A stretch of 13,589 bases of DNA, from NCBI GenBank assembly GCA_003520455.1, contig DOUV01001059.1, forward strand, positions 1 to 13,589, read 5' to 3'. Positions 7,941 to 13,560 of this stretch are shown one piece after another. This DNA is from Chloroflexota bacterium. Lineage in GTDB: Bacteria > Chloroflexota > Anaerolineae > Ardenticatenales > Ardenticatenaceae. How positions within the stretch are numbered: the stretch's first letter is position 1; every line of letters starts with the position of its first letter. The position numbers and the translations under genes are program-made. The notes under the pieces were generated by a model, which searched no databases, was not told the DNA's origin, and saw only the letters and a list, made by a program, of their open reading frames with translations.

Positions 7941-7978
7941 CTGCAAGGACAAGGGAGGCTGAGCCCCTCTCGTTGCAG
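7941..7978 (+). promoter_or_regulatory. Hairpin between the aspartate kinase and homoserine dehydrogenase genes
   Basis: CTGCAA (7941-7946) pairs with TTGCAG (7973-7978), enclosing an imperfect GGGAGGC/GCCCCTC stem with a TGA loop. It lies in the 103-base gap between the two genes. The trailing sequence is only mildly T-rich. It may be a weak terminator, an attenuator or an mRNA processing site that sets the ratio of the two enzymes; this is inference. Confidence 0.35.
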
Positions 7979-8013
7979 GCCTAATCTTTCACGGATGGGT
8001 TCAATTCGACACC

Positions 8014-9123
8014 ATGGCACGACGCATTCCTCTCATCCTCTTTGGTACCGGTCAGGTCGGCCGCGCCCTCGTAGCGATGGTCCTGGGAACCCGTGCGCGG
8101 CAGGCGGCTCTCGAGCTGTACCTGGACTTCGTCGCGCTGGCGGATCGCGAGGGCGCTCTGGTGGACGAGCGCGGGCTCGACGAGCCGGTGGTAGACAGCG
8201 CGCTGCGGCTCAAAGCCCGCGGCGCTAGTTTGGCCACCCACGAGCGGGGCTACTACCAGAGTGATTTGGCGGCGCTTGTGGATGTGGCCGGCCAGGCTGA
8301 CGCCATCGTGATCGACACGACCGACGCGACCACCGAGCTCATCATGCCGGCCCTGGTCGCCGCCCGGCGCTTTGGCTATGGAGTCGTGCTGGCCAACAAG
8401 AAGCCGCTCACCGCGACCCTCGCCGAGTTCGAGCAGTTAGTTCGCCGTCCCGGAACGGAGGAGGGTCGCGCGGATTGCGGGTATGAGGCGACCGTGGGCG
8501 CAGGTCTCCCGGTGATTCGCATTCTGCGAATGCTGCTGGAGACCGGCGACGAGGTCCAGGCGATCCGCGGGGCGTTCAGCGGCACCTTAGGCTACCTCAT
8601 GACCGAACTGCAGGCGGGCGTTCCTTTCTCGGTCGCGGTCCGCGAGGCCAAACGGCTCGGGTACACTGAGCCCGATCCGCGCGATGATCTCAGCGGAGCG
8701 GACGTGGCCCGCAAAGCGCTGATCCTGGCCCGCACGCTGGGTCTGCCCCTTGAGATGGCCGACGTGGCCGTCGAGCCGCTCTTTCCACCGGCGTTCGCGG
8801 ATCTGGACGTCCCCCTCTTTTTGGAGCGCTTTGTCGAACTGGACGAGGCGATGGCTGCTCGGGCGTCGGAGGCAGCGGCGGAAGGCTCGGTTTTGCGCTA
8901 CATCGCAGCGGTGACGCCCGACGGGCTGCGCGTCGGGCTGAGTGCTGAGCCGATGAGGAGCGCTCTTGGCGCGCTCCGAGGGCCGGACAACCTCGTGGCG
9001 TTTCATACGGACCGCTACTCACGGACCCCGCTTGTCATTCAGGGTGCGGGAGCCGGGGCCGAGGTCACCGCGTCAGCAATCCTGGCCGACATTCTCGCGC
9101 TGGCAACCCCCGGCTGGCTGTAG
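8014..9123 (+). CDS. hom: Homoserine dehydrogenase, short form without ACT domain
   Basis: The predicted protein has 369 residues. It reduces aspartate 4-semialdehyde to homoserine with NAD(P)H. The N-terminal Rossmann motif 'LFGTGQVGRAL' binds the nucleotide. 'VLANKKPLT' near residues 125-133 holds the conserved lysine region, 'GYEATVGAGLPVI' and 'AFSGTLGYLM' form the substrate-binding centre, and 'GYTEPDPRDDLSGADVARKALILAR' (from about residue 215) is the family signature. The protein ends after the catalytic part, so the C-terminal ACT domain of the roughly 430-residue bacterial form is absent; feedback control may then rest on the kinase. The ATG at 8014 lacks a good ribosome-binding site, but the encoded start fits the family. 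Homoserine kinase does not follow. Confidence 0.95.
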   Translation: MARRIPLILFGTGQVGRALVAMVLGTRARQAALELYLDFVALADREGALVDERGLDEPVVDSALRLKARGASLATHERGYYQSDLAALVDVAGQADAIVIDTTDATTELIMPALVAARRFGYGVVLANKKPLTATLAEFEQLVRRPGTEEGRADCGYEATVGAGLPVIRILRMLLETGDEVQAIRGAFSGTLGYLMTELQAGVPFSVAVREAKRLGYTEPDPRDDLSGADVARKALILARTLGLPLEMADVAVEPLFPPAFADLDVPLFLERFVELDEAMAARASEAAAEGSVLRYIAAVTPDGLRVGLSAEPMRSALGALRGPDNLVAFHTDRYSRTPLVIQGAGAGAEVTASAILADILALATPGWL

Positions 9124-9500
9124 GCATGATGCGCGCGGTGGGGCTCCCTGTGGGCCGGCCGATCACGGTGACTCGGGTGCCGGGGTGGATGGCGCCTCGA
9201 GCGAAAGATCTCGTCGGAGCGTTTCTTTTCGGCCAGGGCGCCGTCTAAAGAAGATAGCATCGAAAAACCGTCTGTTGCGAGGCGCGGGGAGGAGAGTTCT
9301 TCTCGCAGCGAGTCTCGAAGTGTTGATCGGGTGTGTTCGCAACGCGAGGCAGTGAGGTCAAGAGGCGCCGCCTATTCTCTTTCTGTGGGCTTGAGGTGCT
9401 CAGAACTGGTTCTGTTCCGTAAGCCGATGCAGAGCGCCTGTTACAGAACCCCTGATTTGCTTCCAGTAGTCCCCCGCAACAGAGTGTCTCGTCGGAGATT
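9124..9500 (+). other. Gene-free stretch after the threonine block
   Basis: No supported gene is seen. A 40-codon frame starting at 9126 has no family resemblance. Inverted repeats are present: GTTGCGA at 9274-9280 with TCGCAAC at 9337-9343, and a nested set around 9401-9450 in which GTTCTG can pair with either of two CAGAAC copies. No T-run terminator is seen after the dehydrogenase. Confidence 0.4.
9401..9450 (+). repeat. Competing inverted repeats (CAGAAC/GTTCTG/CAGAAC)
   Basis: CAGAAC (9401-9406) can pair with GTTCTG (9409-9414). Alternatively, GGTTCTGT (9408-9415) pairs perfectly over eight bases with ACAGAACC (9443-9450). The two pairings exclude each other, and the first repeat is also a near-palindrome that could be a dimer-binding operator. 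It sits about 50 bases before the promoter at 9501. Confidence 0.45.
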
Positions 9501-9528
9501 TTGCATCTTAGCGTATATGCTGTAGAAT
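9501..9528 (+). promoter_or_regulatory. Probable promoter of the structured leader before the Lrp-type gene
   Basis: TTGCAT (9501-9506) and TAGAAT (9523-9528) are separated by 16 bases in a locally A+T-rich segment. Transcription would start near 9535. It is the only good promoter seen between the dehydrogenase and the Lrp-type gene. Confidence 0.6.
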
Positions 9529-9534
9529 CAAATC

Positions 9535-9779
9535 AAGGTCACGCACGTGGTCGGTTGGGCGAATCGTTTTTGTGTTCGATTCGTTCCACGTCGTTGTTCA
9601 GCCTGGTGGCGCTGTTTGGCCACACCGGTGACTTGCGGGCGTCGCGGCGGCAAGTGATCGGTTCTGCAATAGGACCTGTTGATAGCGCTCTTCGGAGGTG
9701 GGTGTGCGCCTGTTATCGCCTCTTGAGTGAGCGCTGGTTTGTACGCGCCGCGTCAGTCTCAGACCTGGCGCGTTTTTTG
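9535..9779 (+). ncRNA. Putative structured leader or small RNA of about 245 nucleotides, unrecognised
   Basis: Between the promoter and the terminator there is a chain of stems. They are ACGTGG/CCACGT (9545-9550 with 9586-9591) enclosing CGAATCG/CGATTCG (9560-9566 with 9577-9583); GTGGC/GCCAC (9606-9610 with 9619-9623); ACTTGC/GCAAGT (9631-9636 with 9650-9655); GGTTC/GGACC (9660-9664 with 9672-9676); and AGCGCTC/GAGCGCT (9684-9690 with 9729-9735) enclosing GAGGTG/CGCCTC. The terminator hairpin follows directly. No open frame with a ribosome-binding site is present. It does not match the T-box, SAM, TPP, glycine, 6S, tmRNA or RNase P signatures I know. Either a riboswitch/attenuator for the Lrp-type gene or a separate small RNA is possible; the function is inference. 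Confidence 0.42.
9743..9779 (+). terminator. Strong intrinsic terminator inside the Lrp leader region
   Basis: ACGCGCC (9743-9749) pairs perfectly with GGCGCGT (9767-9773), followed by a run of six T (9773-9778). The inner loop can add GTC/GAC. It lies 137 bases before the Lrp-type start and after no gene, so it ends a non-coding transcript or acts as an attenuator. Confidence 0.87.
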
Positions 9780-9795
9780 TGCGCCACACTCGGGT

Positions 9796-9854
9796 TGGTT
9801 CGCTTTCCCCCCAATAAAGATCCCAGGACCGTCGCGCGCCCTGGGCGGGGGCGA
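9796..9854 (+). promoter_or_regulatory. Second hairpin domain just before the Lrp-type ribosome site
   Basis: Nested complementary segments are TTCG near 9799 with CGAA near 9851, CCCCC with GGGGG, and CCCAGG (9822-9827) with CCTGGG (9840-9845). Together they make a long stem between the terminator and the AGGAGGG at 9902. It could take part in switching between termination and read-through, but no alternative pairing with the terminator was proven. Confidence 0.3.
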
Positions 9855-9915
9855 AGTGTTGTGTTCCTGTTGTTTCTCTCGTGAATCCCATCATCAACAC
9901 CAGGAGGGCCAAAAA

Positions 9916-10398
9916 ATGCCAGAATCGTCACGATTCCAACTTGATAACAAAGATCGTGATATCGTAACAATCCTGCAACACGAGGGGCGCGTCTCGTTTG
10001 CAGAATTGGGGCGGCGCATTGAACTGTCGGCACCGGCAGTTCACGCGCGAGTGCGACGCCTCGAGGAACAAAGCCTGATTCGAGGATACGCGGCCTTGCT
10101 TGATCGTGAGCGGGCCGGCAACGACGTCCTCTGCTTTATCAATGTCAGCCTGCTTCACCACCAGCGTGAGGAGGATGAACGCTTCCGGAACGAGGTGCTG
10201 GCGATGCCTGAGGTTCTGGAATGCCACCACGTTACGGGCGAGTTCGATTACCTTCTGAAGGTGATCGTTCCCAACCGACGCGCGCTGGAAGCGTTTCTGA
10301 TGGACCGGTTGACCGCGCTTCCTCAGCTTGACAAGGTGCAGACGAACCTGGTGCTCCGTGAGGTCAAGAACGAGACAGCCATTCCGCTGAATGTGTAG
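9916..10398 (+). CDS. Lrp/AsnC-family transcriptional regulator
   Basis: The predicted protein has 160 residues, the normal size for the family. Residues about 9-58 form the N-terminal helix-turn-helix ('LDNKDRDIVTILQHEGR', 'SFAELGRRIELSAPAVHARVRRLEEQSLIRGY'). Residues about 70-150 form the RAM/AsnC ligand-binding domain, with 'GEFDYLLKVIV' as the conserved glycine-containing core. Such proteins sense amino acids as dimers or octamers and control amino-acid metabolism genes. The ATG at 9916 has a near-perfect AGGAGGG seven bases upstream. The open frame extends upstream, but that part crosses the terminator region and is not coding. It lies downstream of the threonine block, which makes that block a possible target; this is inference. 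Confidence 0.94.
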   Translation: MPESSRFQLDNKDRDIVTILQHEGRVSFAELGRRIELSAPAVHARVRRLEEQSLIRGYAALLDRERAGNDVLCFINVSLLHHQREEDERFRNEVLAMPEVLECHHVTGEFDYLLKVIVPNRRALEAFLMDRLTALPQLDKVQTNLVLREVKNETAIPLNV

Positions 10399-10614
10399 CG
10401 CAGGCTGCCCCTGGTGGTCCCAGGTCCCCGGCGCCGGTTTGTTGCGCAGGCGGAGCAAAGGCTGGGCCACGAAATTGCGACCGAGACGTCCGTTTGAACC
10501 CCGTACCAACAGGGGAGGGAGTCTGCATGCTGGATTCCGGCCTCCTGGCTGGTTGACGGGGACGTAATACGCCCGGGGCTTCGTAGTGTCGTCTTTTTGA
10601 AGTGGGGCCGGGTG

Positions 10615-10638
10615 CTGGCCGGGCAATGAACCGGCCAG
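10615..10638 (+). repeat. Perfect 8-base-pair hairpin after the Lrp-type gene
   Basis: CTGGCCGG (10615-10622) pairs with CCGGCCAG (10631-10638) around an 8-base loop. It has no T-run and lies 216 bases beyond the Lrp stop codon, at the left edge of the histidine kinase remnant. Its role is unknown. Confidence 0.4.
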
Positions 10639-10822
10639 TCCTGAAAACGTACAAATCCTTCGGCTGGCCCAATGGCTGGCGATGGTGAGCATCACCATTC
10701 CGACCTTCATTCTTGGGCTGTCGTGATTGCACGATACCGTCCGCCCAGAAGCTGTCTTCGCGATGCGGCAGTTTGGGCTGGTGATTGACCGGCTCGGGCT
10801 CTGCGTCCCGTCGGCTGTCGGA

Positions 10823-10855
10823 GGCGAGCCGCGGCTTTGAAAGGAGCGGCTCGCC
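10823..10855 (+). repeat. Perfect 10-base-pair hairpin inside the kinase remnant
   Basis: GGCGAGCCGC (10823-10832) pairs with GCGGCTCGCC (10846-10855) around a 13-base loop. It is not followed by T residues. It shares the core GGCGAGCC with the hairpin at 11025-11051. Confidence 0.45.
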
Positions 10856-11024
10856 GTCAAGAACCGATACCCCGGCGGCGACGGCGTCAGTGTTTGTCGC
10901 TCGTCGCCAGCGGGTCGCTCGGCCGGGCAGAAGCCGGATCACCGGAGCCGCCAGGGGCGGGGATATGTATGTGCACGATGCCTGCCTTCCGCCGTCGGGT
11001 ACCACGCCGAAACTCTCACCGATG

Positions 11025-11052
11025 AAGGGCGAGCCCCGCAGGCTCGCCCTTT
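11025..11052 (+). terminator. Strong hairpin, possible bidirectional terminator, inside the kinase remnant
   Basis: AAGGGCGAGCC (11025-11035) pairs perfectly over 11 bases with GGCTCGCCCTT (11041-11051), with a 5-base loop and a short TTT. The A/T ends on both sides give it a terminator look in both directions. No gene ends nearby, so it may have been captured during decay of the kinase gene. Confidence 0.55.
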
Positions 11053-11219
11053 CGACGTGGAGCATGTCGAAGTCTGCCAGTCAGGCATCTGTCTGCGCTT
11101 CGAGGTGCGTTCGATCGGGGGACGAGAGGGCTGCTCAGCGCGGCCCAGCGACCCGGGATAGCAGATGGCTCGTCCCTCCTCTCGACTTTTGAGCGGCCCT
11201 GCTCCTCTGCCAGTGCGGC

Positions 11220-11247
11220 TTGTCCCCCTATTCCGCCCATGTATAAT
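11220..11247 (+). promoter_or_regulatory. Probable promoter for the NarL-type response regulator
   Basis: TTGTCC (11220-11225), a 16-base spacer and a consensus TATAAT (11242-11247) preceded by TG. It lies inside the remnant of the histidine kinase, 250 bases before the regulator. It could now drive the regulator independently of the lost kinase operon. Confidence 0.6.
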
Positions 11248-11496
11248 ACCACCTATCAGGCTGCGCTGGTTGTGTCAAGAAGTTCGTTGCGGACAACGGT
11301 GCCGGCTTCGAGGCGGCGAGTCCCCACCCGGGCCTGGTATGTCGACGATGCGCGAGCGCGCGGTGCAGATTGATGCAGTGCTGTCCGTGGATATGGCCTC
11401 GGGTCGGGGCACTCGGATTCGTGTTGATCTTCCTCGCAAAGGGCCCGGTGTGGCTCATCCGGCCGCCCGGCCCGTCTCTCGGGAGAGGTGTGAGCG

Positions 11497-12168
11497 ATGT
11501 CTGCGATTCGTCTCCTCATCGTTGATGATCACGTGGTGGTTCGCCGCGGGCTCCAGACCTTCTTCGGCACCGAGCCGGGGCTCGAGGTGGTGGGCGAGGC
11601 CGGCAACGGGCGCGAGGCGGTGGTCCAAGCCGAGCGCTTGCATCCCGATGTCGTGCTGATGGATCTGGTCATGCCCGAGATGGATGGCATTGCGGCCACA
11701 GCCGAGATTAAAAAACGGGTACCTGAGGTCGAGATCATCGCCCTCACGAGCTTCATTGAAGATGAGAAGGTATTTGCGGCCCTCAAGGCGGGCGCCACCG
11801 GCTACCTGCTCAAGGATGCCGACCCGGATGACGTCGTCCGGGCGATCGAAGCGGCCCACGCCGGCGAGGTGCAACTCGATCCGCGCGTGGCGAAACGGCT
11901 TATGCAAGAGTTCACGACGCCCCCGGTGCCCGCACCTGAGGATCCGGATGCGCTGACCGATCGCGAGATTGAGGTGCTGCGCCTGATCGCGCAGGGCCTA
12001 AGCAACAAAGAGATTGGCGATCGCCTGGTGGTGAGCCCCGCAACCGCCAAGACCCACGTCTCCAACATCCTCAGCAAGATTGGCCTGGCGAGCCGGACTC
12101 AGGCTGCCATCTACGCCCTTCGTGAGGGTTTTATTACGCTTGAGGAAGCCTGGCAAGGCAACGTCTGA
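11497..12168 (+). CDS. NarL/FixJ-type response regulator
   Basis: The predicted cytoplasmic protein has 223 residues, the usual length. Residues 1-120 are the receiver domain: acidic pair D10-D11, phospho-accepting D56 in 'VVLMDLVMP', switch threonine T84 and lysine K106 in 'GYLLKD'. After a Pro-rich linker (about 138-148), residues 153-212 form the LuxR-type helix-turn-helix ('LTDREIEVLRLIAQGLSNKEI', then 'VSPATAKTHVSNILSKIGL'). Phosphorylation by a histidine kinase would control its DNA binding. GAGG eight bases before the ATG supports the start. The gene just upstream, expected to be its kinase, is a remnant, so it is probably activated by a distant kinase or small phosphodonor, or works unphosphorylated. 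Confidence 0.95.
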   Translation: MSAIRLLIVDDHVVVRRGLQTFFGTEPGLEVVGEAGNGREAVVQAERLHPDVVLMDLVMPEMDGIAATAEIKKRVPEVEIIALTSFIEDEKVFAALKAGATGYLLKDADPDDVVRAIEAAHAGEVQLDPRVAKRLMQEFTTPPVPAPEDPDALTDREIEVLRLIAQGLSNKEIGDRLVVSPATAKTHVSNILSKIGLASRTQAAIYALREGFITLEEAWQGNV

Positions 12169-12266
12169 GCCACCAGCAGTTGCCGCCAGCTCCCAGGCCA
12201 TTGGCCGCAGCCGGCAGGCGAACCATTCGCGTCAGACTCCCCTAAAAGTTGTAGATGTTTTCACTC

Positions 12267-12300
12267 CAACGGCCGATTTGCTGGATCGGCCGTTGTGTAA
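12267..12300 (+). terminator. Hairpin terminator after the NarL-type regulator
   Basis: CAACGGCCGAT (12267-12277) pairs perfectly over 11 bases with ATCGGCCGTTG (12285-12295) around a 7-base loop. The following TGTAATTCT is only partly T-rich. Position between the two regulators, and a new promoter 30 bases on, support a terminator. Confidence 0.6.
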
Positions 12301-12323
12301 TTCTGGGCGCCACATTCGGACGA

Positions 12324-12351
12324 TTCCTCGCAGCATGCGGTGTGCTAGACT
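12324..12351 (+). promoter_or_regulatory. Probable extended -10 promoter for the receiver-only regulator
   Basis: TAGACT (12346-12351) is preceded by TGC (12343-12345). A weak -35, TTCCTC (12324-12329), lies 16 bases upstream. It resembles the promoter at 663-691. The start codon follows about 20 bases after the expected transcription start. Confidence 0.45.
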
Positions 12352-12376
12352 CATTGACGAGGCTAGCAGAGAGACG

Positions 12377-12769
12377 ATGAGACCCATTCGACTGTTGTTG
12401 ATAGAAGATTTGGTGCGAGTGCGGACGGCCCTGCGGACGCTTTTGCAGCAAGAACCCGAATTCGAAGTTGTCGGGGAGGCCGGCGATGGTGAGACGGCCC
12501 TGGCACTGGCCCGTGGGGGCTGCCCCGATCTGATCTTGATGGATTTGGCCCTCCCCGGAATTGGCGGGCTGGAGATCATTCGCATCTTGCGCGAGGAGGG
12601 CTGTGACGCCCGAATCGTCGTGCTGACCATTCACGGCGAGATGCGCGCTCAGGCCGAAAATGCTGGAGCAGACCTCTTTCTCGAGAAGGGTGTGAGCCCT
12701 GAGGCGCTTCTGGAGGCCCTCCGTACGATCTCGCCCGGCAACTGTTCGCAGGGCTCGCTTCCCGGCTGA
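12377..12769 (+). CDS. Single-domain (receiver-only) response regulator
   Basis: The predicted protein has 130 residues. It contains a full receiver: acidic pair E10-D11, phospho-accepting D56 in 'LILMDLALP', switch threonine T84 and lysine K104 in 'FLEKGV'. No output domain follows; the frame ends after a short tail 'SPGNCSQGSLPG'. The receiver resembles that of the neighbouring NarL-type protein ('VVGEAGDGE' against 'VVGEAGNGR'), so it may derive from a NarL-like gene that lost its DNA-binding part. Stand-alone receivers act in phosphorelays or by binding target proteins. The ATG at 12377 is chosen because the promoter -10 lies at 12346; an in-frame ATG at 12335 would precede the transcript start. 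The ribosome-binding site (AGAGAG) is weak. Confidence 0.9.
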   Translation: MRPIRLLLIEDLVRVRTALRTLLQQEPEFEVVGEAGDGETALALARGGCPDLILMDLALPGIGGLEIIRILREEGCDARIVVLTIHGEMRAQAENAGADLFLEKGVSPEALLEALRTISPGNCSQGSLPG

Positions 12770-12973
12770 AGGCTGCCCGTACCCTCTCCTGACGGATCCC
12801 CCCTTTCAGGCTCACCGTTCGCCTGTTCACGGACCGCGAGCCTGATTGTTGGTTCCACCGATTCTCTGGACCCTTTCTGTTGTCATTGGGCCTGCTTCCT
12901 GTGTGCCTGCCCGTCGGAGCGCCCCCGTCGTTGACAGATGTGTCGGTCCGGCTGGCGTACGAAAGCGAAGGCG
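12770..12973 (+). other. Gene-free stretch after the receiver-only regulator
   Basis: No gene and no T-run terminator are seen. A perfect TTGACA at 12931-12936 has no matching -10 at the right distance. A short 'FTDRE' reading near 12827-12841 recalls the start of a LuxR-type helix-turn-helix, but nothing after it fits. Confidence 0.35.
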
Positions 12974-13001
12974 TTGACTGGCAGAGTGAGATCTGTAGAA
13001 T
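12974..13001 (+). promoter_or_regulatory. Strong promoter in a gene-free region
   Basis: TTGACT (12974-12979), a 16-base spacer and TAGAAT (12996-13001) with TG just before the -10. Five of six bases match consensus at each box. No gene with a ribosome site follows, so the expected product (from about 13008) is non-coding or its gene lies beyond the window. Confidence 0.65.
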
Positions 13002-13007
13002 GGGACC

Positions 13008-13560
13008 TGCTGGGCTACGCCGGTTCCTCCTGATGACGTGGCCTCGCCTTGAAACCCGGCTGTCCACGTTTGATAGCCGGAACCTCGATACAACACCTCT
13101 CAACTCCCAGACCTTACCCGGGACGCGGCACAAGCCAGACGGGACCGCGGACCACTGACCGCCGGTCGCAGCCCGTATGCCTCCGGCGAGCGGAGCCTGC
13201 GATCTGGCGGCAGGTCCATGATCCGCGGACGTAGCGGCTCCAGGATAGGGAGTGGCCCGATGGAGCCCGCTCTCGAACCCCGGCAGCCACTCCGGCTCGG
13301 CGGGTGAGTGCGATGTGGTCCCCAATGGCGGGCGCCGGGTTGTTTTCGTTGCGGATGAGGTGGGAGGAGTCGCACTCGCAACCGAAGCAGCAACCCAAAC
13401 GGTCGCCGACGGCGGCGACGATAAGAATTGCGGGATGGGTGCAAGGGCGAGCCCGTGGCATTGCTCCCGGGGGTCCGAGAGGTTCCCTGGGAGCGCCTGT
13501 CTCGCGCACGCCCCGCCGGTCTCGCCGTGAGGGAGCCCCTTGGAATGGATGATGGGTTCA
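13008..13560 (+). ncRNA. Possible structured non-coding transcript, unrecognised, ends not defined
   Basis: No supported gene is seen on either strand, but paired segments are dense. They include CCGGCTGTC/GATAGCCGG (13056-13064 with 13072-13080); CCGCGG (13145-13150) with CCGCGG (13223-13228) enclosing CTCCG/CGGAG and CCTGC/GCAGG hairpins; GGAGTGGC/GCCACTCC (13249-13256 with 13286-13293); GAGTGCGA/TCGCACTC (13306-13313 with 13370-13377); GGGTTG/CAACCC (13338-13343 with 13391-13396); and GCTCCCGGGG with TTCCCTGGGAGC (13463-13494). A strong promoter precedes them. High G+C raises the chance of random stems, so this is a candidate only. Confidence 0.3.

Larger units (their letters stand above)
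10640..11443 (+). pseudogene. Decayed NarX/DegS-type sensor histidine kinase
   Basis: Pieces of one kinase are readable in order. 'RLAQWLAMVSITIPTFILGL' (about 10658-10720) looks like a first membrane helix. After an in-frame TGA (10724-10726) comes 'LHDTVRPEAVFAMRQFGLVI' (10727 onward), the H-box of HisKA_3 kinases with its phospho-accepting histidine; another TGA follows at 10838. In a different frame, 'VADNGAGFEAASPHPGL' (11286-11335) is the ATP-binding DNG motif. One base is missing, and then 'MSTMRERAVQIDAVLSVD' and 'GRGTRIRVDLPRKGP' (11339-11443) give the canonical C-terminal end. The sensor, linker and most of the ATP-binding domain are missing. Order, strand and position directly before a NarL-type regulator all fit a lost partner. 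The ends are approximate. Confidence 0.72.

Noticed and set aside
9126..9248. Possible start of homoserine kinase after homoserine dehydrogenase
   Set aside because: The 40-codon frame lacks the GHMP-kinase motif (PxxxNLGxGxD) and ends quickly.
10920..10970. Cobalamin-riboswitch-like CCGG/CCGG segment
   Set aside because: The conserved core sequence is not present; similarity comes from high G+C.
11000..11052. Glycine-riboswitch-like segment (AAACTCTCA near 11010-11018)
   Set aside because: The matching upstream GGAGAG half and the rest of the aptamer core are missing, and no glycine-related gene follows.
9928..11065. Overlapping minus-strand frames of 310 and 233 codons
   Set aside because: They run antisense to the Lrp-type gene and the kinase remnant, are rich in Arg, Pro and Ser, and match no family.
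12820..12850. Remnant of a LuxR-type helix-turn-helix after the receiver-only regulator
   Set aside because: Only 'FTDRE' resembles the motif; the following residues do not continue it.
13114..13509. Minus-strand frame with a 'GCCFGCEC' cysteine cluster
   Set aside because: No ribosome-binding site or recognised family was found, and overlapping frames are equally long in this GC-rich stretch; it cannot be supported as a gene.
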